Shown: in pieces, positions 22,708 through 30,315 of the stretch
Layout of the letters: the number at the start of each line of letters is the position of its first letter
Position numbering within the stretch: position 1 is the first letter of the stretch
Assembly: GCA_900556965.1 (NCBI GenBank)
Contig: USQV01000001.1
Location: 1 to 30,315, forward strand
DNA length: 30,315 bases
Source of the DNA: an uncultured Clostridium sp.
Lineage (GTDB): Bacteria; Bacillota_A; Clostridia; Lachnospirales; Lachnospiraceae
Direction: 5' to 3'
Notes under the pieces: generated by a model
What the model was told of the DNA's origin: nothing
Database searches by the model: none
The model's input: the letters and a program-made list of their open reading frames with translations, nothing else
Translations under genes and position numbers: made by a program

Positions 22708-24069
22708 ATGGGTGATATGAGTTCTATGGACAGAGAAATAAAGAAAAGACAGCTCCGCAGAAATATCGTTCCGCTTCCCAGAGAGGAGGCTTTGTCCCGG
22801 TATGATGAGGAGGACAGCGAGGAGATCGTTCGCCGTGCTCAGGCACAGCACAGAAAAAAACGGCTCTTTATCAGCCTGTTTGTTACCCTGTTTCTGACTG
22901 CGACCGGCTTCTGCTGGTATCGGTATCAAAAGGAGTATGAATATACGGAGTATAATGTGGCTTGGGAGCAGTCTATGCGTTATACCGACGAGCCCCCTGC
23001 TGCAGACGGAGGAGAGACAGAAGGTGCAGATGCTGCGGAGGGTCAGAGCCTGACCTCAAGGAATATCAGTGAGGGCAGTTTTGTAAAATATGAATTTTTC
23101 GGCGAGAATATGATCCGCTATACGAAGGATGGCGCCTCTTATATCGATGCATCCGGAAAAACGATCTGGACCCAGAGCTACCAGATGAAGACGCCGATCA
23201 TCAACGTCAACGGAGACTATGCCGTGATAGCCGATCAGCAGGGCAATAACATGTATATCTGCAATCCGGAGGGCTGTACCGGTGTGGCAAAGACCCAGCT
23301 TCCGATCACAAAGGCAGCGGTATCGGCAAAGGGCGTAACGGCAGCGGTCGTCGAGGACAGTACAGCAAGCTATATATTTTATTTCAAAAAAAATGGCGAG
23401 GAGCTGGGGATCAATATAAAGATGCTGCTTTCGGGTGACGGATATCCGGTGGATATCGCATTGTCTCCGGACGGAAAGCAGATCGTTATGTCGGTCATGT
23501 ATCTGAAAAACGGAGCATTAAAAAACAAAGTGGCATTTTATGATTTCTCAGAGATCGGAAAGAATGTCAATAACCGTTTCATCGGGGCATTTGAAGAAGA
23601 ATTTGACGATAAGCTGGCAGCCAGAGTATGCTATATCAATGCAGAGACCGTTGCGGCGTTTACCGATAAGGGAATCACCTTTATTTCGGTAAAAAATGTG
23701 ATCCCGGATACGAACGTGATAAGCGTTCCGGTCGAGGAGGAGATCAAAAGCATCTGCTATTCGGACAAGTATGCCGGTGTGGTGGTAGAAAACACAACGG
23801 GAGCGTCCGACCGTTTGGATGTGTATTCCGCCGATGGGAAAAAAGTCAGCAGCGTAGAATTTGATTATAATTATACCGGAGTCAAAATTGACGGAAGCCG
23901 ACTTATCCTGTATAATGAGGATTCGTGCAGAGTCTATAACATGGACGGCAATAAAAAATTCGAGGGCCAGTTTGATTTTCCGATCTCTTGTGTACGTGGT
24001 GGAAAGAAGCATGTAAACTCCCTGATCATTGCAGGCAGTGAGAAGATGGAGGAGATCAAGCTAAGGTAA
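22708..24069 (+). CDS. DUF5711-like membrane-anchored beta-propeller protein
   Basis: A 453-residue protein with a basic cytoplasmic N-terminus (1-51), one membrane helix (about 53-73) and a large extracytoplasmic domain. The domain shows repeated blades of the type GDYAVIADQQGNNMYI and VDIALSPDGKQIVMSV, which suggests a beta-propeller as in DUF5711 proteins. The function is unknown; cell-surface location is inferred from the single anchor. GGGAGA lies upstream of ATG 22708. An 8-bp inverted repeat (22658-22665 and 22688-22695) encloses a TATACT box and overlaps the ribosome binding site. Proximity to the LysM protein suggests a cell envelope role. Confidence 0.8.
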   Translation: MGDMSSMDREIKKRQLRRNIVPLPREEALSRYDEEDSEEIVRRAQAQHRKKRLFISLFVTLFLTATGFCWYRYQKEYEYTEYNVAWEQSMRYTDEPPAADGGETEGADAAEGQSLTSRNISEGSFVKYEFFGENMIRYTKDGASYIDASGKTIWTQSYQMKTPIINVNGDYAVIADQQGNNMYICNPEGCTGVAKTQLPITKAAVSAKGVTAAVVEDSTASYIFYFKKNGEELGINIKMLLSGDGYPVDIALSPDGKQIVMSVMYLKNGALKNKVAFYDFSEIGKNVNNRFIGAFEEEFDDKLAARVCYINAETVAAFTDKGITFISVKNVIPDTNVISVPVEEEIKSICYSDKYAGVVVENTTGASDRLDVYSADGKKVSSVEFDYNYTGVKIDGSRLILYNEDSCRVYNMDGNKKFEGQFDFPISCVRGGKKHVNSLIIAGSEKMEEIKLR

Positions 24070-24213
24070 GGAACGGAAGCAGGAATGTCGAAGGGGCGGC
24101 AGAGAGAATGTCTCCGGAGCCATGGCCTATAGTGGGTAGTGAAGCGGGATGTAAGCTCCCGCTGACTGTATAAAAACTATTAATCAAAAAGGAAAGTTAC
24201 AGGAGGAAGAATT

Positions 24214-26193
24214 ATGAAGGCTATTGACACATTGTCAATCAATTCCATAAGGATCTTATCAGCAGACGCGATCCAGAAAGCAAAGTCCGGACATCCGGGA
24301 CTTCCGCTCGGAAGTGCACCGGCGGCTTATGAGCTTTGGGCAAATCACATGAACCACAACCCGGCAAACCCACAGTGGTCAAATCGTGACCGCTTTATTC
24401 TTTCCGGCGGACATGGTTCCATGCTTCTTTATTCCCTGCTTCATCTGTTCGGATACGGCCTCACCAAAGAGGATATTATGAATTTCCGTCAGCTGGGCTC
24501 CCTGACACCGGGCCATCCGGAGTACGGTCATACCGTAGGCGTGGAGGCAACAACAGGCCCGTTAGGTGCCGGAATGGGTATGGCAGTCGGAATGGCAATG
24601 GCTGAAAAGCACCTTGCAGCTGTATTTAATAAAGATAATTATCCGGTCGTAGACCACTACACTTATGTACTGGGCGGAGATGGCTGTATGATGGAGGGCA
24701 TCTCCTCAGAGGCCTTTTCTCTTGCAGGAACCTTAGGCCTCGGAAAGCTGATCGTACTGTATGATTCCAACAGGATCTCCATCGAAGGAAGCACCGATAT
24801 TGCATTCCGCGAGAATGTTGAGGAGCGTATGCGTGCATTCGGCTTCCAGACGATCATGGTCGAGGATGGTACAGATGCTGACGCCATCGGCGCTGCCATC
24901 GAGGCGGCAAAGGCAGATACAGAGCATCCGTCCTTTATTACGATCAAGACAGAGATCGGTTACGGATGCCCGGCAAAACAGGGAAAAGCAAGCGCACACG
25001 GCGAGCCGCTGGGTGAGGAAAATGTAAAAGCCCTGCGCGAGACCCTCAACTGGCCGTCTGAGGAGGCATTTTTCGTACCGCAGGAGGTATATGAGCACTT
25101 CTCCAGACTTGCTGAGGAAAAAGCAGATGTTGAGGCGGCATGGAATGTGATGTTTGCTGCATATTGCGAAGAATATCCGGAGATGGAAGCACTGTGGGAC
25201 AAGTACCACAAGGATGTAGATGCCAAGGCTATGCTCGAAAAGAAGGAATTATGGCTTGAGAAGGACAAGGCAGAGGCAACACGTTCTCTTTCCGGAAAGA
25301 TGATCAACCTCTTAAAGGATGAGATGCCGAACCTGTTTGGCGGTTCTGCCGATCTGGCTCCGTCCAATAAGACAGAGATGAAGGGAGCCGGAGACTTCTC
25401 CGCAGAAACACCGGAGGGAAGAAATATCCATTTTGGTGTAAGAGAGCTGGCAATGACTGCAATTGGAAACGGAATCATGCTTCACGGCGGTCTTAATGCG
25501 TATGTTGCGACCTTCTTCGTATTCAGTGATTATGTTAAGCCGATGGCAAGACTTTCTGCACTGATGAAGCTCCCGCTTACGTTCGTTCTTACCCACGACA
25601 GCATCGGAGTAGGAGAGGACGGCCCGACCCATGAGCCGATCGAGCAGCTGGCTATGCTCCGGGCAATGCCGAACTTCCGCGTATTCCGTCCCTGTGATGC
25701 AACAGAAACCTCTGCTGCATGGCTGACTGCCGTTACTTCTAAGGAAACTCCGACAGCCCTTGTTCTTTCCAGACAGAATCTTGCACCTATCGCAGGCAGC
25801 AGCAAGGATGCCTTAAAGGGCGGCTATGTGATCGATGACTGCGAGGGAACACCGGATGCGATCCTGATCGCAAGCGGTTCTGAAGTAGAGCTGGCGGTAA
25901 AATCTAAGGAGGCTCTTGCAGCGGAAGGAATGAAGGTACGTGTTGTATCCATGCCGTGTATGGAGCTGTTCGAGGAGCAGAGTGCAGAGTATAAGGAAGC
26001 GGTTCTGCCGAAGAATGTTCGTAAGAGAGTTGCAATCGAGGCACTTTCCGACTTCGGCTGGGGCAGATATGTCGGCTTAGACGGCGGCTATGTCTGCATG
26101 AAGGGCTTCGGCGCCAGCGCACCGGCTGCCAAGCTGTTTGAAAAGTTCGGATTTACAGTAGAGAACGTTGTAAATACAGTAAAAGAATTATAA
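24214..26193 (+). CDS. tkt: Transketolase
   Basis: A 659-residue full-length enzyme that moves two-carbon units between sugar phosphates in the pentose phosphate pathway, with thiamine diphosphate as cofactor. The cofactor motif GGDGCMMEGISSEA has Asp156, the SGHPGLPLG and LTPGHPEYGHT segments line the active site, and FGVRELAM carries the cofactor-activating Glu411. DGPTHEPIEQLAMLRAMPN and the C-terminal domain complete the fold. AGGAGG lies 7 bases before ATG 24214. The 144 bp before it hold a 7-bp stem (24143-24149 with 24157-24163) without a T-run and no recognisable promoter. Glucokinase follows 50 bases downstream, a fitting partner in central sugar metabolism. Confidence 0.95.
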   Translation: MKAIDTLSINSIRILSADAIQKAKSGHPGLPLGSAPAAYELWANHMNHNPANPQWSNRDRFILSGGHGSMLLYSLLHLFGYGLTKEDIMNFRQLGSLTPGHPEYGHTVGVEATTGPLGAGMGMAVGMAMAEKHLAAVFNKDNYPVVDHYTYVLGGDGCMMEGISSEAFSLAGTLGLGKLIVLYDSNRISIEGSTDIAFRENVEERMRAFGFQTIMVEDGTDADAIGAAIEAAKADTEHPSFITIKTEIGYGCPAKQGKASAHGEPLGEENVKALRETLNWPSEEAFFVPQEVYEHFSRLAEEKADVEAAWNVMFAAYCEEYPEMEALWDKYHKDVDAKAMLEKKELWLEKDKAEATRSLSGKMINLLKDEMPNLFGGSADLAPSNKTEMKGAGDFSAETPEGRNIHFGVRELAMTAIGNGIMLHGGLNAYVATFFVFSDYVKPMARLSALMKLPLTFVLTHDSIGVGEDGPTHEPIEQLAMLRAMPNFRVFRPCDATETSAAWLTAVTSKETPTALVLSRQNLAPIAGSSKDALKGGYVIDDCEGTPDAILIASGSEVELAVKSKEALAAEGMKVRVVSMPCMELFEEQSAEYKEAVLPKNVRKRVAIEALSDFGWGRYVGLDGGYVCMKGFGASAPAAKLFEKFGFTVENVVNTVKEL

Positions 26194-26243
26194 GTCGACT
26201 AAAGTAATACAGACTGAAATTAAGGACAAAAGGGGAAATATCC

Positions 26244-27188
26244 ATGAACCGTAAATGTATAGGAATTGATATCGGCGGAACAAGCGTTAAGATCGGCATT
26301 TTTGAGACAGACGGAACGCTGATCGACAAATGGGAGATTCCGACCAGAAAAGAAAATAACGGGGAGAAGATCCTTAGTGATATTGCAGCTTCGATCAAAA
26401 ATAAGCTGTCCGAGGCGGGCATCCCGATATCTGATATTGAGGGTGCCGGGATGGGACTTCCCGGTCCTGTACTGGAAAATGGGTATGTAGAATTTTGTGT
26501 TAATCTCGGCTGGAAGGCAATGAATCCGCAGGATATTCTCAGCAGACTTTTAGAAGGAATGCCGGTAAGGAGTGCCAACGATGCCAATGTGGCGGCATTG
26601 GGCGAGCTCTGGCAGGGCGGCGGAAAAGGCTATAAAAACCTCGTTATGGTAACACTCGGAACCGGCGTCGGCGGCGGGATCATTCTGAATGGGAAGATCT
26701 GGACCGGAATGCAGGGTGTCGGAGGTGAGATCGGCCATATCCATGTATGCGAGGATGAGAAGGAGCAATGCAACTGTGGCGGATACGGTTGTCTGGAGCA
26801 GGTAGCCTCCGCGACCGGTATCGCCAGAGTTGCTAAAAGACTTCTTGCGGCAGATGAAAACCGTCCGTCTGCCTTACGAACCTATGAGCGTGTTACCGCT
26901 AAAAATGTTCTGGATGAGGCAAAAAAGGGAGACGGACTGGCGTTAGAAACAGTTGAGACCTCCTGCCGTTATCTGGGCTGGGCAATGGCGTCGATCGCCA
27001 TGGTGGTGGATCCGCCGGCATTTTTGATCGGCGGAGGCGTTTCCAAGGCGGGCACGTTCCTGACAGAGAAGATCAGACGGTATTACGATGCTTTGTCACC
27101 AATGGCAACAAAGAAGGCGGATATTGTACTTGCGACACTGGGAAATGATGCCGGTATCTATGGGGCAGCGAAGCTGGTTCTCGGATAG
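26244..27188 (+). CDS. glcK: ROK family glucokinase
   Basis: A 314-residue enzyme that phosphorylates glucose with ATP. Seen here: the N-terminal phosphate motif GIDIGGTSVKIGIF, the SANDANVAALGE glucose-binding segment with the catalytic Asp, LGTGVGGGIILNGK, and the ROK zinc motif CNCGGYGCLEQVAS preceded by EIGHIHV. The length is that of Gram-positive glucokinases of this type. Glucose 6-phosphate would feed glycolysis and the pentose route of the transketolase upstream, with which it probably shares a transcript (50-base gap). A weak AAAAGGGGA site precedes ATG 26244. It ends at the strong terminator at 27212-27254. Confidence 0.93.
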   Translation: MNRKCIGIDIGGTSVKIGIFETDGTLIDKWEIPTRKENNGEKILSDIAASIKNKLSEAGIPISDIEGAGMGLPGPVLENGYVEFCVNLGWKAMNPQDILSRLLEGMPVRSANDANVAALGELWQGGGKGYKNLVMVTLGTGVGGGIILNGKIWTGMQGVGGEIGHIHVCEDEKEQCNCGGYGCLEQVASATGIARVAKRLLAADENRPSALRTYERVTAKNVLDEAKKGDGLALETVETSCRYLGWAMASIAMVVDPPAFLIGGGVSKAGTFLTEKIRRYYDALSPMATKKADIVLATLGNDAGIYGAAKLVLG

Positions 27189-27211
27189 AGGCCTTTATTC
27201 AGAGCGGGAAA

Positions 27212-27254
27212 AAGCCGTACACCGATATAAATGAGACGGTGTACGGCTTCTTTT
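27212..27254 (+). terminator. Intrinsic terminator after glcK
   Basis: A perfect 13-bp stem (AAGCCGTACACCG at 27212-27224 with its complement at 27237-27249) is followed by CTTTTC. It closes the tkt-glcK unit. Confidence 0.85.
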
Positions 27255-27308
27255 CTCCAATAAAAGATTGATAAAAGACGGGTAAAAAGGGCTTATAAAA
27301 TGAGGAGA

Positions 27309-27440
27309 CCCCGGTTATACAACCGGGGCAATTATGAAAAATCTATGTGCAATTTAGCTAATTAATTGGTGGAAACATAATTGTTTCTATGCAAATAGCA
27401 TAATAAATAAATGTGAATAAAATGTGAACAAGGTGTAAAT
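27309..27440 (+). promoter_or_regulatory. Leader region with hairpin and phased repeats before the pyrophosphatase gene
   Basis: CCCCGGTT (27309-27316) and AACCGGGG (27321-27328) form a hairpin without a T-run. Downstream is an AT-rich stretch with GAAACA/TGTTTC (27372-27387), TATGC/GCATA, and three similar units TGTGAAT (27412), TGTGAAC (27423) and GTGTAAAT (27433) about one helical turn apart. No firm -35/-10 pair was placed; TAATAA near 27401 is one option. Confidence 0.4.
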
Positions 27441-27472
27441 AGATTGTTAAAGAGAAAGGATGGTCAGGCGAT

Positions 27473-29149
27473 ATGAACAATCAGGAAAAGCAGAAGACAT
27501 TGGTTATCGGACATCGCAATCCGGATACTGACTCGATCTGCACCGCGATCTGCTATGCCAACCTGAAGCGGCAGATAACGGGAAAAGAATATGAGCCCTG
27601 CCGGGCCGGAAACGTCAATTCGGAAACGCAGTATGTGTTAAAGCATTTTCGCGTAGAAGCCCCCAGACTGGTGGAAAATGTAAAAACACAGGTAAAGGAT
27701 ATTGAGATAAGAGAAACAAAGGGCGTAAACCGCGGAATATCCCTTAAAAATGCATGGAGCCTGATGCAGGAGAACAATGTTGTAACACTTCCCTGCGTGA
27801 CGGAGGAGGGGATCCTTGAGGGTGTGATCACCATCGGCGATATCACCAAATCCTACATGGATCTTTATGACAGCAGCATCATTTCCAAGGCCAACACCAA
27901 ATATTCCAATATTCTGGATACGCTGGAGGGAAGTATTGTAGTCGGTGATTCCGAGGCATACTTTAATAAAGGAAAGGTTCTGATCGCGGCGGCAAATCCG
28001 GATCTTATGGAGAACTATATCGAGAAAAATGATCTGGTTATTTTAGGAAACCGTTATGAGTCCCAGCTTTGTGCGATCGAGATGGAAGCCGGATGCATCA
28101 TCGTGTGTGAGGGCGCCGGAGTTTCTCTGACGATCAGAAAGCTGGCACAGGAGCGTGGCTGTACCGTCATCACGACCCCTTATGATACCTACACGACGGC
28201 CCGTCTGATCAACCAGTCCATGCCGATCAGCTACTTCATGACTACCGATAATATCATCAGCTTTACGGATGAGGATTTTCTGGATGATATCCGCGAGATC
28301 ATGGCCAATAAGCGTCATCGTGATTTCCCGATCTTAGACGAGGATGGAAAATATCTGGGTATGATCTCCAGACGTAATCTTCTGGGTGCAAAGGGAAAAC
28401 GTTTGATCCTTGTGGATCATAATGAAAAGAGTCAGGCCGTAGAGGGCATGGAAAGTGCAGATATCCGTGAAATCATCGATCATCACCGGTTAGGCACGGT
28501 GGAAACGATGTCTCCGGTATTTTTCAGAAACCAGCCGTTGGGCTGTACGGCAACGATCGTTTACCAGATGTATCAGGAAAATGAAGTCAAGATCGATAAG
28601 AAGACAGCAGGCCTTCTCTGCAGTGCGATCATTTCCGATACGCTGCTGTTCCGCTCCCCGACTTGTACCGCTGTGGATAAGGGGGCTGCGCTGGTGCTGG
28701 CGGAAATTGCCGGGATCAAGCTGGAGGAATATGCGAAAAAGATGTTCGCGGCCGGGAGCAATCTGAAGGGAAAATCCGATGAGGATATTTTCTATCAGGA
28801 TTTTAAACGTTTCTCTGCGGGCAACGCTGTTTTTGGGATCGGACAGATCACCTCTTTAGACTCCGAGGAGCTGGAGGAATTAAAGCCGAGAATGCTTGCA
28901 TATTCGGAAAAAGCACGCGAGCAGCATAATGTTGATATGATGTTTTTCATGCTGACAAATATTTTAACCGAGTCGACGGAGCTTATCTGTGTAGGGCCGG
29001 GAGCAGAGCAGTTAGTTGCAACTGCCTTCCACACAGCAGATGAGGAAAATGGAGAGGTGGAAAAGCTGGATGGCTTTGTCAGCCTTCCAGGGGTTGTTTC
29101 GAGAAAGAAGCAGCTGGCTCCGCAGATCATGATGGCTCTGCAGCAGTAG
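27473..29149 (+). CDS. Manganese-dependent inorganic pyrophosphatase with CBS and DRTGG domains
   Basis: A 558-residue family II pyrophosphatase of the regulated type. The DHH catalytic domain begins with VIGHRNPDTDSICTAI and is interrupted by a regulatory insert: a first CBS motif (MQENNVVTLPCV), a DRTGG-like domain (about 150-250) and a second CBS motif (MANKRHRDFPILDEDGKYLG). The catalytic EIIDHHRLGT and the C-terminal DHHA2 domain follow. It hydrolyses pyrophosphate with Mn or Co, and CBS domains of the family sense adenine nucleotides. Ribosome binding is weak (AAAGGA, 12 bases before ATG 27473), which may mean controlled translation. The flavin reductase gene follows 9 bases later. Confidence 0.93.
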   Translation: MNNQEKQKTLVIGHRNPDTDSICTAICYANLKRQITGKEYEPCRAGNVNSETQYVLKHFRVEAPRLVENVKTQVKDIEIRETKGVNRGISLKNAWSLMQENNVVTLPCVTEEGILEGVITIGDITKSYMDLYDSSIISKANTKYSNILDTLEGSIVVGDSEAYFNKGKVLIAAANPDLMENYIEKNDLVILGNRYESQLCAIEMEAGCIIVCEGAGVSLTIRKLAQERGCTVITTPYDTYTTARLINQSMPISYFMTTDNIISFTDEDFLDDIREIMANKRHRDFPILDEDGKYLGMISRRNLLGAKGKRLILVDHNEKSQAVEGMESADIREIIDHHRLGTVETMSPVFFRNQPLGCTATIVYQMYQENEVKIDKKTAGLLCSAIISDTLLFRSPTCTAVDKGAALVLAEIAGIKLEEYAKKMFAAGSNLKGKSDEDIFYQDFKRFSAGNAVFGIGQITSLDSEELEELKPRMLAYSEKAREQHNVDMMFFMLTNILTESTELICVGPGAEQLVATAFHTADEENGEVEKLDGFVSLPGVVSRKKQLAPQIMMALQQ

Positions 29150-29158
29150 GAGGAAAAT

Positions 29159-29752
29159 ATGGCAAAGAGACAATTTAAGCCGGGAAATATGCTATATCCA
29201 CTTCCGGCAGTGATGGTTTCTGTGGCAGATAAAGAGGGAAATTCCAATATCATCACAGTCGCATGGGCCGGGACCGTGTGTACCAATCCCCCCATGCTGT
29301 CCATCAGTGTCAGACCGGAAAGATATTCCTACCACATGCTCCGGGAAACAGGGGAATTTGTTGTGAATCTGACGACGGAGGAGCTGGCCCATGCGACAGA
29401 TTACTGCGGGGTGAGATCAGGCCGGGATACCGATAAATGGAAGGACTGCGGACTTACACGAGAAAAGGCATCCAAGGTTTCTGTGCCGCTTATCAAGGAA
29501 TGCCCGGTGAATCTGGAATGCCGAGTGGTTCGTGTGGACGAGCTGGGAAGCCATCACATGTTCTTGGCAGAGATCGTTGCAGTCGATGTGGATGATGCCT
29601 ATATGGATGAAAAGGATACCTTCCACCTCTCACGGGCAAAGCTTTTGACGTATTCCCACGGGCGGTATTACGGACTCGGAGAATGCCTCGGAAGCTTTGG
29701 ATATAGTGTAAAGAAGCCGGTCTCCGGAAAGAAAAAAACCATCAGAAAATGA
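29159..29752 (+). CDS. Flavin reductase family protein
   Basis: A 197-residue protein of the FMN-binding split-barrel flavin reductase type. The N-terminal PGNMLYPLPAVMVSVAD, SNIITVAWAGTVCTNPPMLSISVRPERYSY and FVVNLTTEELAHATDYCG segments, each a known part of the FMN site and dimer interface, are present. The substrate of its NAD(P)H-dependent or flavin-storing activity is not evident. AGGAGG lies 5 bases before ATG 29159, and the gene is 9 bases from the pyrophosphatase gene and 6 from the kinase gene, so the three form an operon-like group. Confidence 0.88.
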   Translation: MAKRQFKPGNMLYPLPAVMVSVADKEGNSNIITVAWAGTVCTNPPMLSISVRPERYSYHMLRETGEFVVNLTTEELAHATDYCGVRSGRDTDKWKDCGLTREKASKVSVPLIKECPVNLECRVVRVDELGSHHMFLAEIVAVDVDDAYMDEKDTFHLSRAKLLTYSHGRYYGLGECLGSFGYSVKKPVSGKKKTIRK

Positions 29753-29758
29753 TCGGAG

Positions 29759-30280
29759 GTGGCGGACATCGAAGGAAAAAGTAATATCGTGTTGATCGGA
29801 ATGCCTGCATCCGGAAAGAGTACGATCGGAGTCTTACTTGCCAAAAGGCTGGGGTATTCTTTTGTGGATGCGGATCTGGTGATACAAGAGCAGCAGGGTA
29901 AGCTTCTGAAGGAGATTATTGCCGAACGTGGGCAGGAGGGCTTTTTGCTCGTTGAGGAGGAAGTAAATGCAGCGCTGCAGGTGCAAAGATCGGTCATTTC
30001 CCCGGGCGGAAGCGTGATCTACGGAAAAAGAGCAATGGAGCATTTAAAGGACATCGGAACCGTGGTGTATCTGAAGCTTGAATATAAGGATCTTGAAGCA
30101 CGTCTGGGAGATCTCAAGGATCGCGGCGTTATTTTAAAGGACGGAATGACGCTGCTTGATCTTTACAATGAAAGAGTGCCTTATTATGAGAGATATGCGG
30201 ATGTGACGGTGGATGAGAGCGGAAAAAGTGCCGGTGAGATCGTGGATGAGCTTCGGGCATTATTTAACCGAATCAAGTAA
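29759..30280 (+). CDS. Shikimate-kinase-like P-loop protein, substrate site altered
   Basis: A 173-residue P-loop kinase of the shikimate kinase superfamily. The Walker A loop is GMPASGKS (14-21) and the substrate Asp of the DxD motif is Asp39. The family's FRxxE is changed to Phe62-Leu-Leu-Val-Glu66, so the shikimate-binding Arg is lost, and the GGG loop reads GGS (83-85). The C-terminal NERVPYYERYAD keeps Arg139, but the lid has RGVILKDGM in place of RPLL. It may act on a different substrate. The start is unclear: GTG 29759 overlaps its own GGAGG, and the next option, GTG 29789, begins right before the P-loop. A hairpin follows at 30286. Confidence 0.8.
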   Translation: MADIEGKSNIVLIGMPASGKSTIGVLLAKRLGYSFVDADLVIQEQQGKLLKEIIAERGQEGFLLVEEEVNAALQVQRSVISPGGSVIYGKRAMEHLKDIGTVVYLKLEYKDLEARLGDLKDRGVILKDGMTLLDLYNERVPYYERYADVTVDESGKSAGEIVDELRALFNRIK

Positions 30281-30285
30281 GTCCC

Positions 30286-30314
30286 CTGCTTCAATTGCGA
30301 AAAGCAATAAGCAG
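30286..30314 (+). terminator. Possible terminator stem, cut by window end
   Basis: CTGCTT (30286-30291) pairs with AAGCAG (30309-30314), with an inner TTGC/GCAA stem. The window ends right after it, so a T-run cannot be seen. Confidence 0.4.
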
Positions 30315-30315
30315 T

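Noticed and set aside
24070..24213. Possible riboswitch or attenuator before tkt
   Set aside because: Only one 7-bp stem without a T-run is visible and no known riboswitch core was recognised.
1..30315. tRNA, rRNA, CRISPR arrays, transposases, integrases
   Set aside because: None was recognised on either strand; the repeats found are inverted or coding, not regularly spaced arrays.

Overview
The window looks like a chromosomal segment of a spore-forming, gut-type Clostridium relative, most likely Lachnospiraceae. The grounds are a yyaC-type spore protease, a Firmicute-style Tad pilus locus with DUF5702/DUF6382-type proteins, GGAGG ribosome binding sites, consensus sigma-A promoters, a TIGR03905 TSCPD protein and a CBS/DRTGG pyrophosphatase. 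Family names come from reading the protein sequences; no search was run.

Layout. (1) 1-5907: the downstream half of a Tad/Flp-type pilus operon: the end of a TadC-like platform protein, a 55-residue Flp1-like pilin, a DUF5702-like protein, a TadE-like protein with two Cys/His motifs, a prepilin peptidase, a second TadE-like protein and a membrane FHA protein. (2) 5999-8826: an ornithine-cyclodeaminase-like (TIGR00300-type) protein, a rhomboid protease, a HIT hydrolase and an ECF-like sigma factor. (3) 8823-11752: murG on the opposite strand, tail-to-tail with the sigma gene, then a DUF4367 membrane protein that may be the sigma factor's regulator, and a small secreted protein. (4) 11753-14655: structured intergenic DNA, a TSCPD protein, mtnN, a membrane protein and a small conserved protein. 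(5) 14846-20387: a coiled-coil membrane protein ending in a large hairpin, an S9 peptidase with an M20 amidohydrolase, and a convergent AroM-like gene. (6) 20576-24069: yyaC behind a possible sigma-F promoter, a membrane LysM protein whose cytoplasmic part resembles an inactive JAB/MPN domain, and a DUF5711 protein. (7) 24214-30280: transketolase, ROK glucokinase, a regulatory-domain pyrophosphatase, a flavin reductase and a shikimate-kinase-like protein lacking a key substrate residue.

No tRNA, rRNA, CRISPR array, transposase or prophage gene was recognised. The least explained items are the inverted repeat covering the start of the first TadE-like gene (2469-2646), the double hairpin at 15989-16157, the MPN-LysM protein, and the sigma/DUF4367 pair split by murG. 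None amounts to proof of a new system; each is a testable lead.
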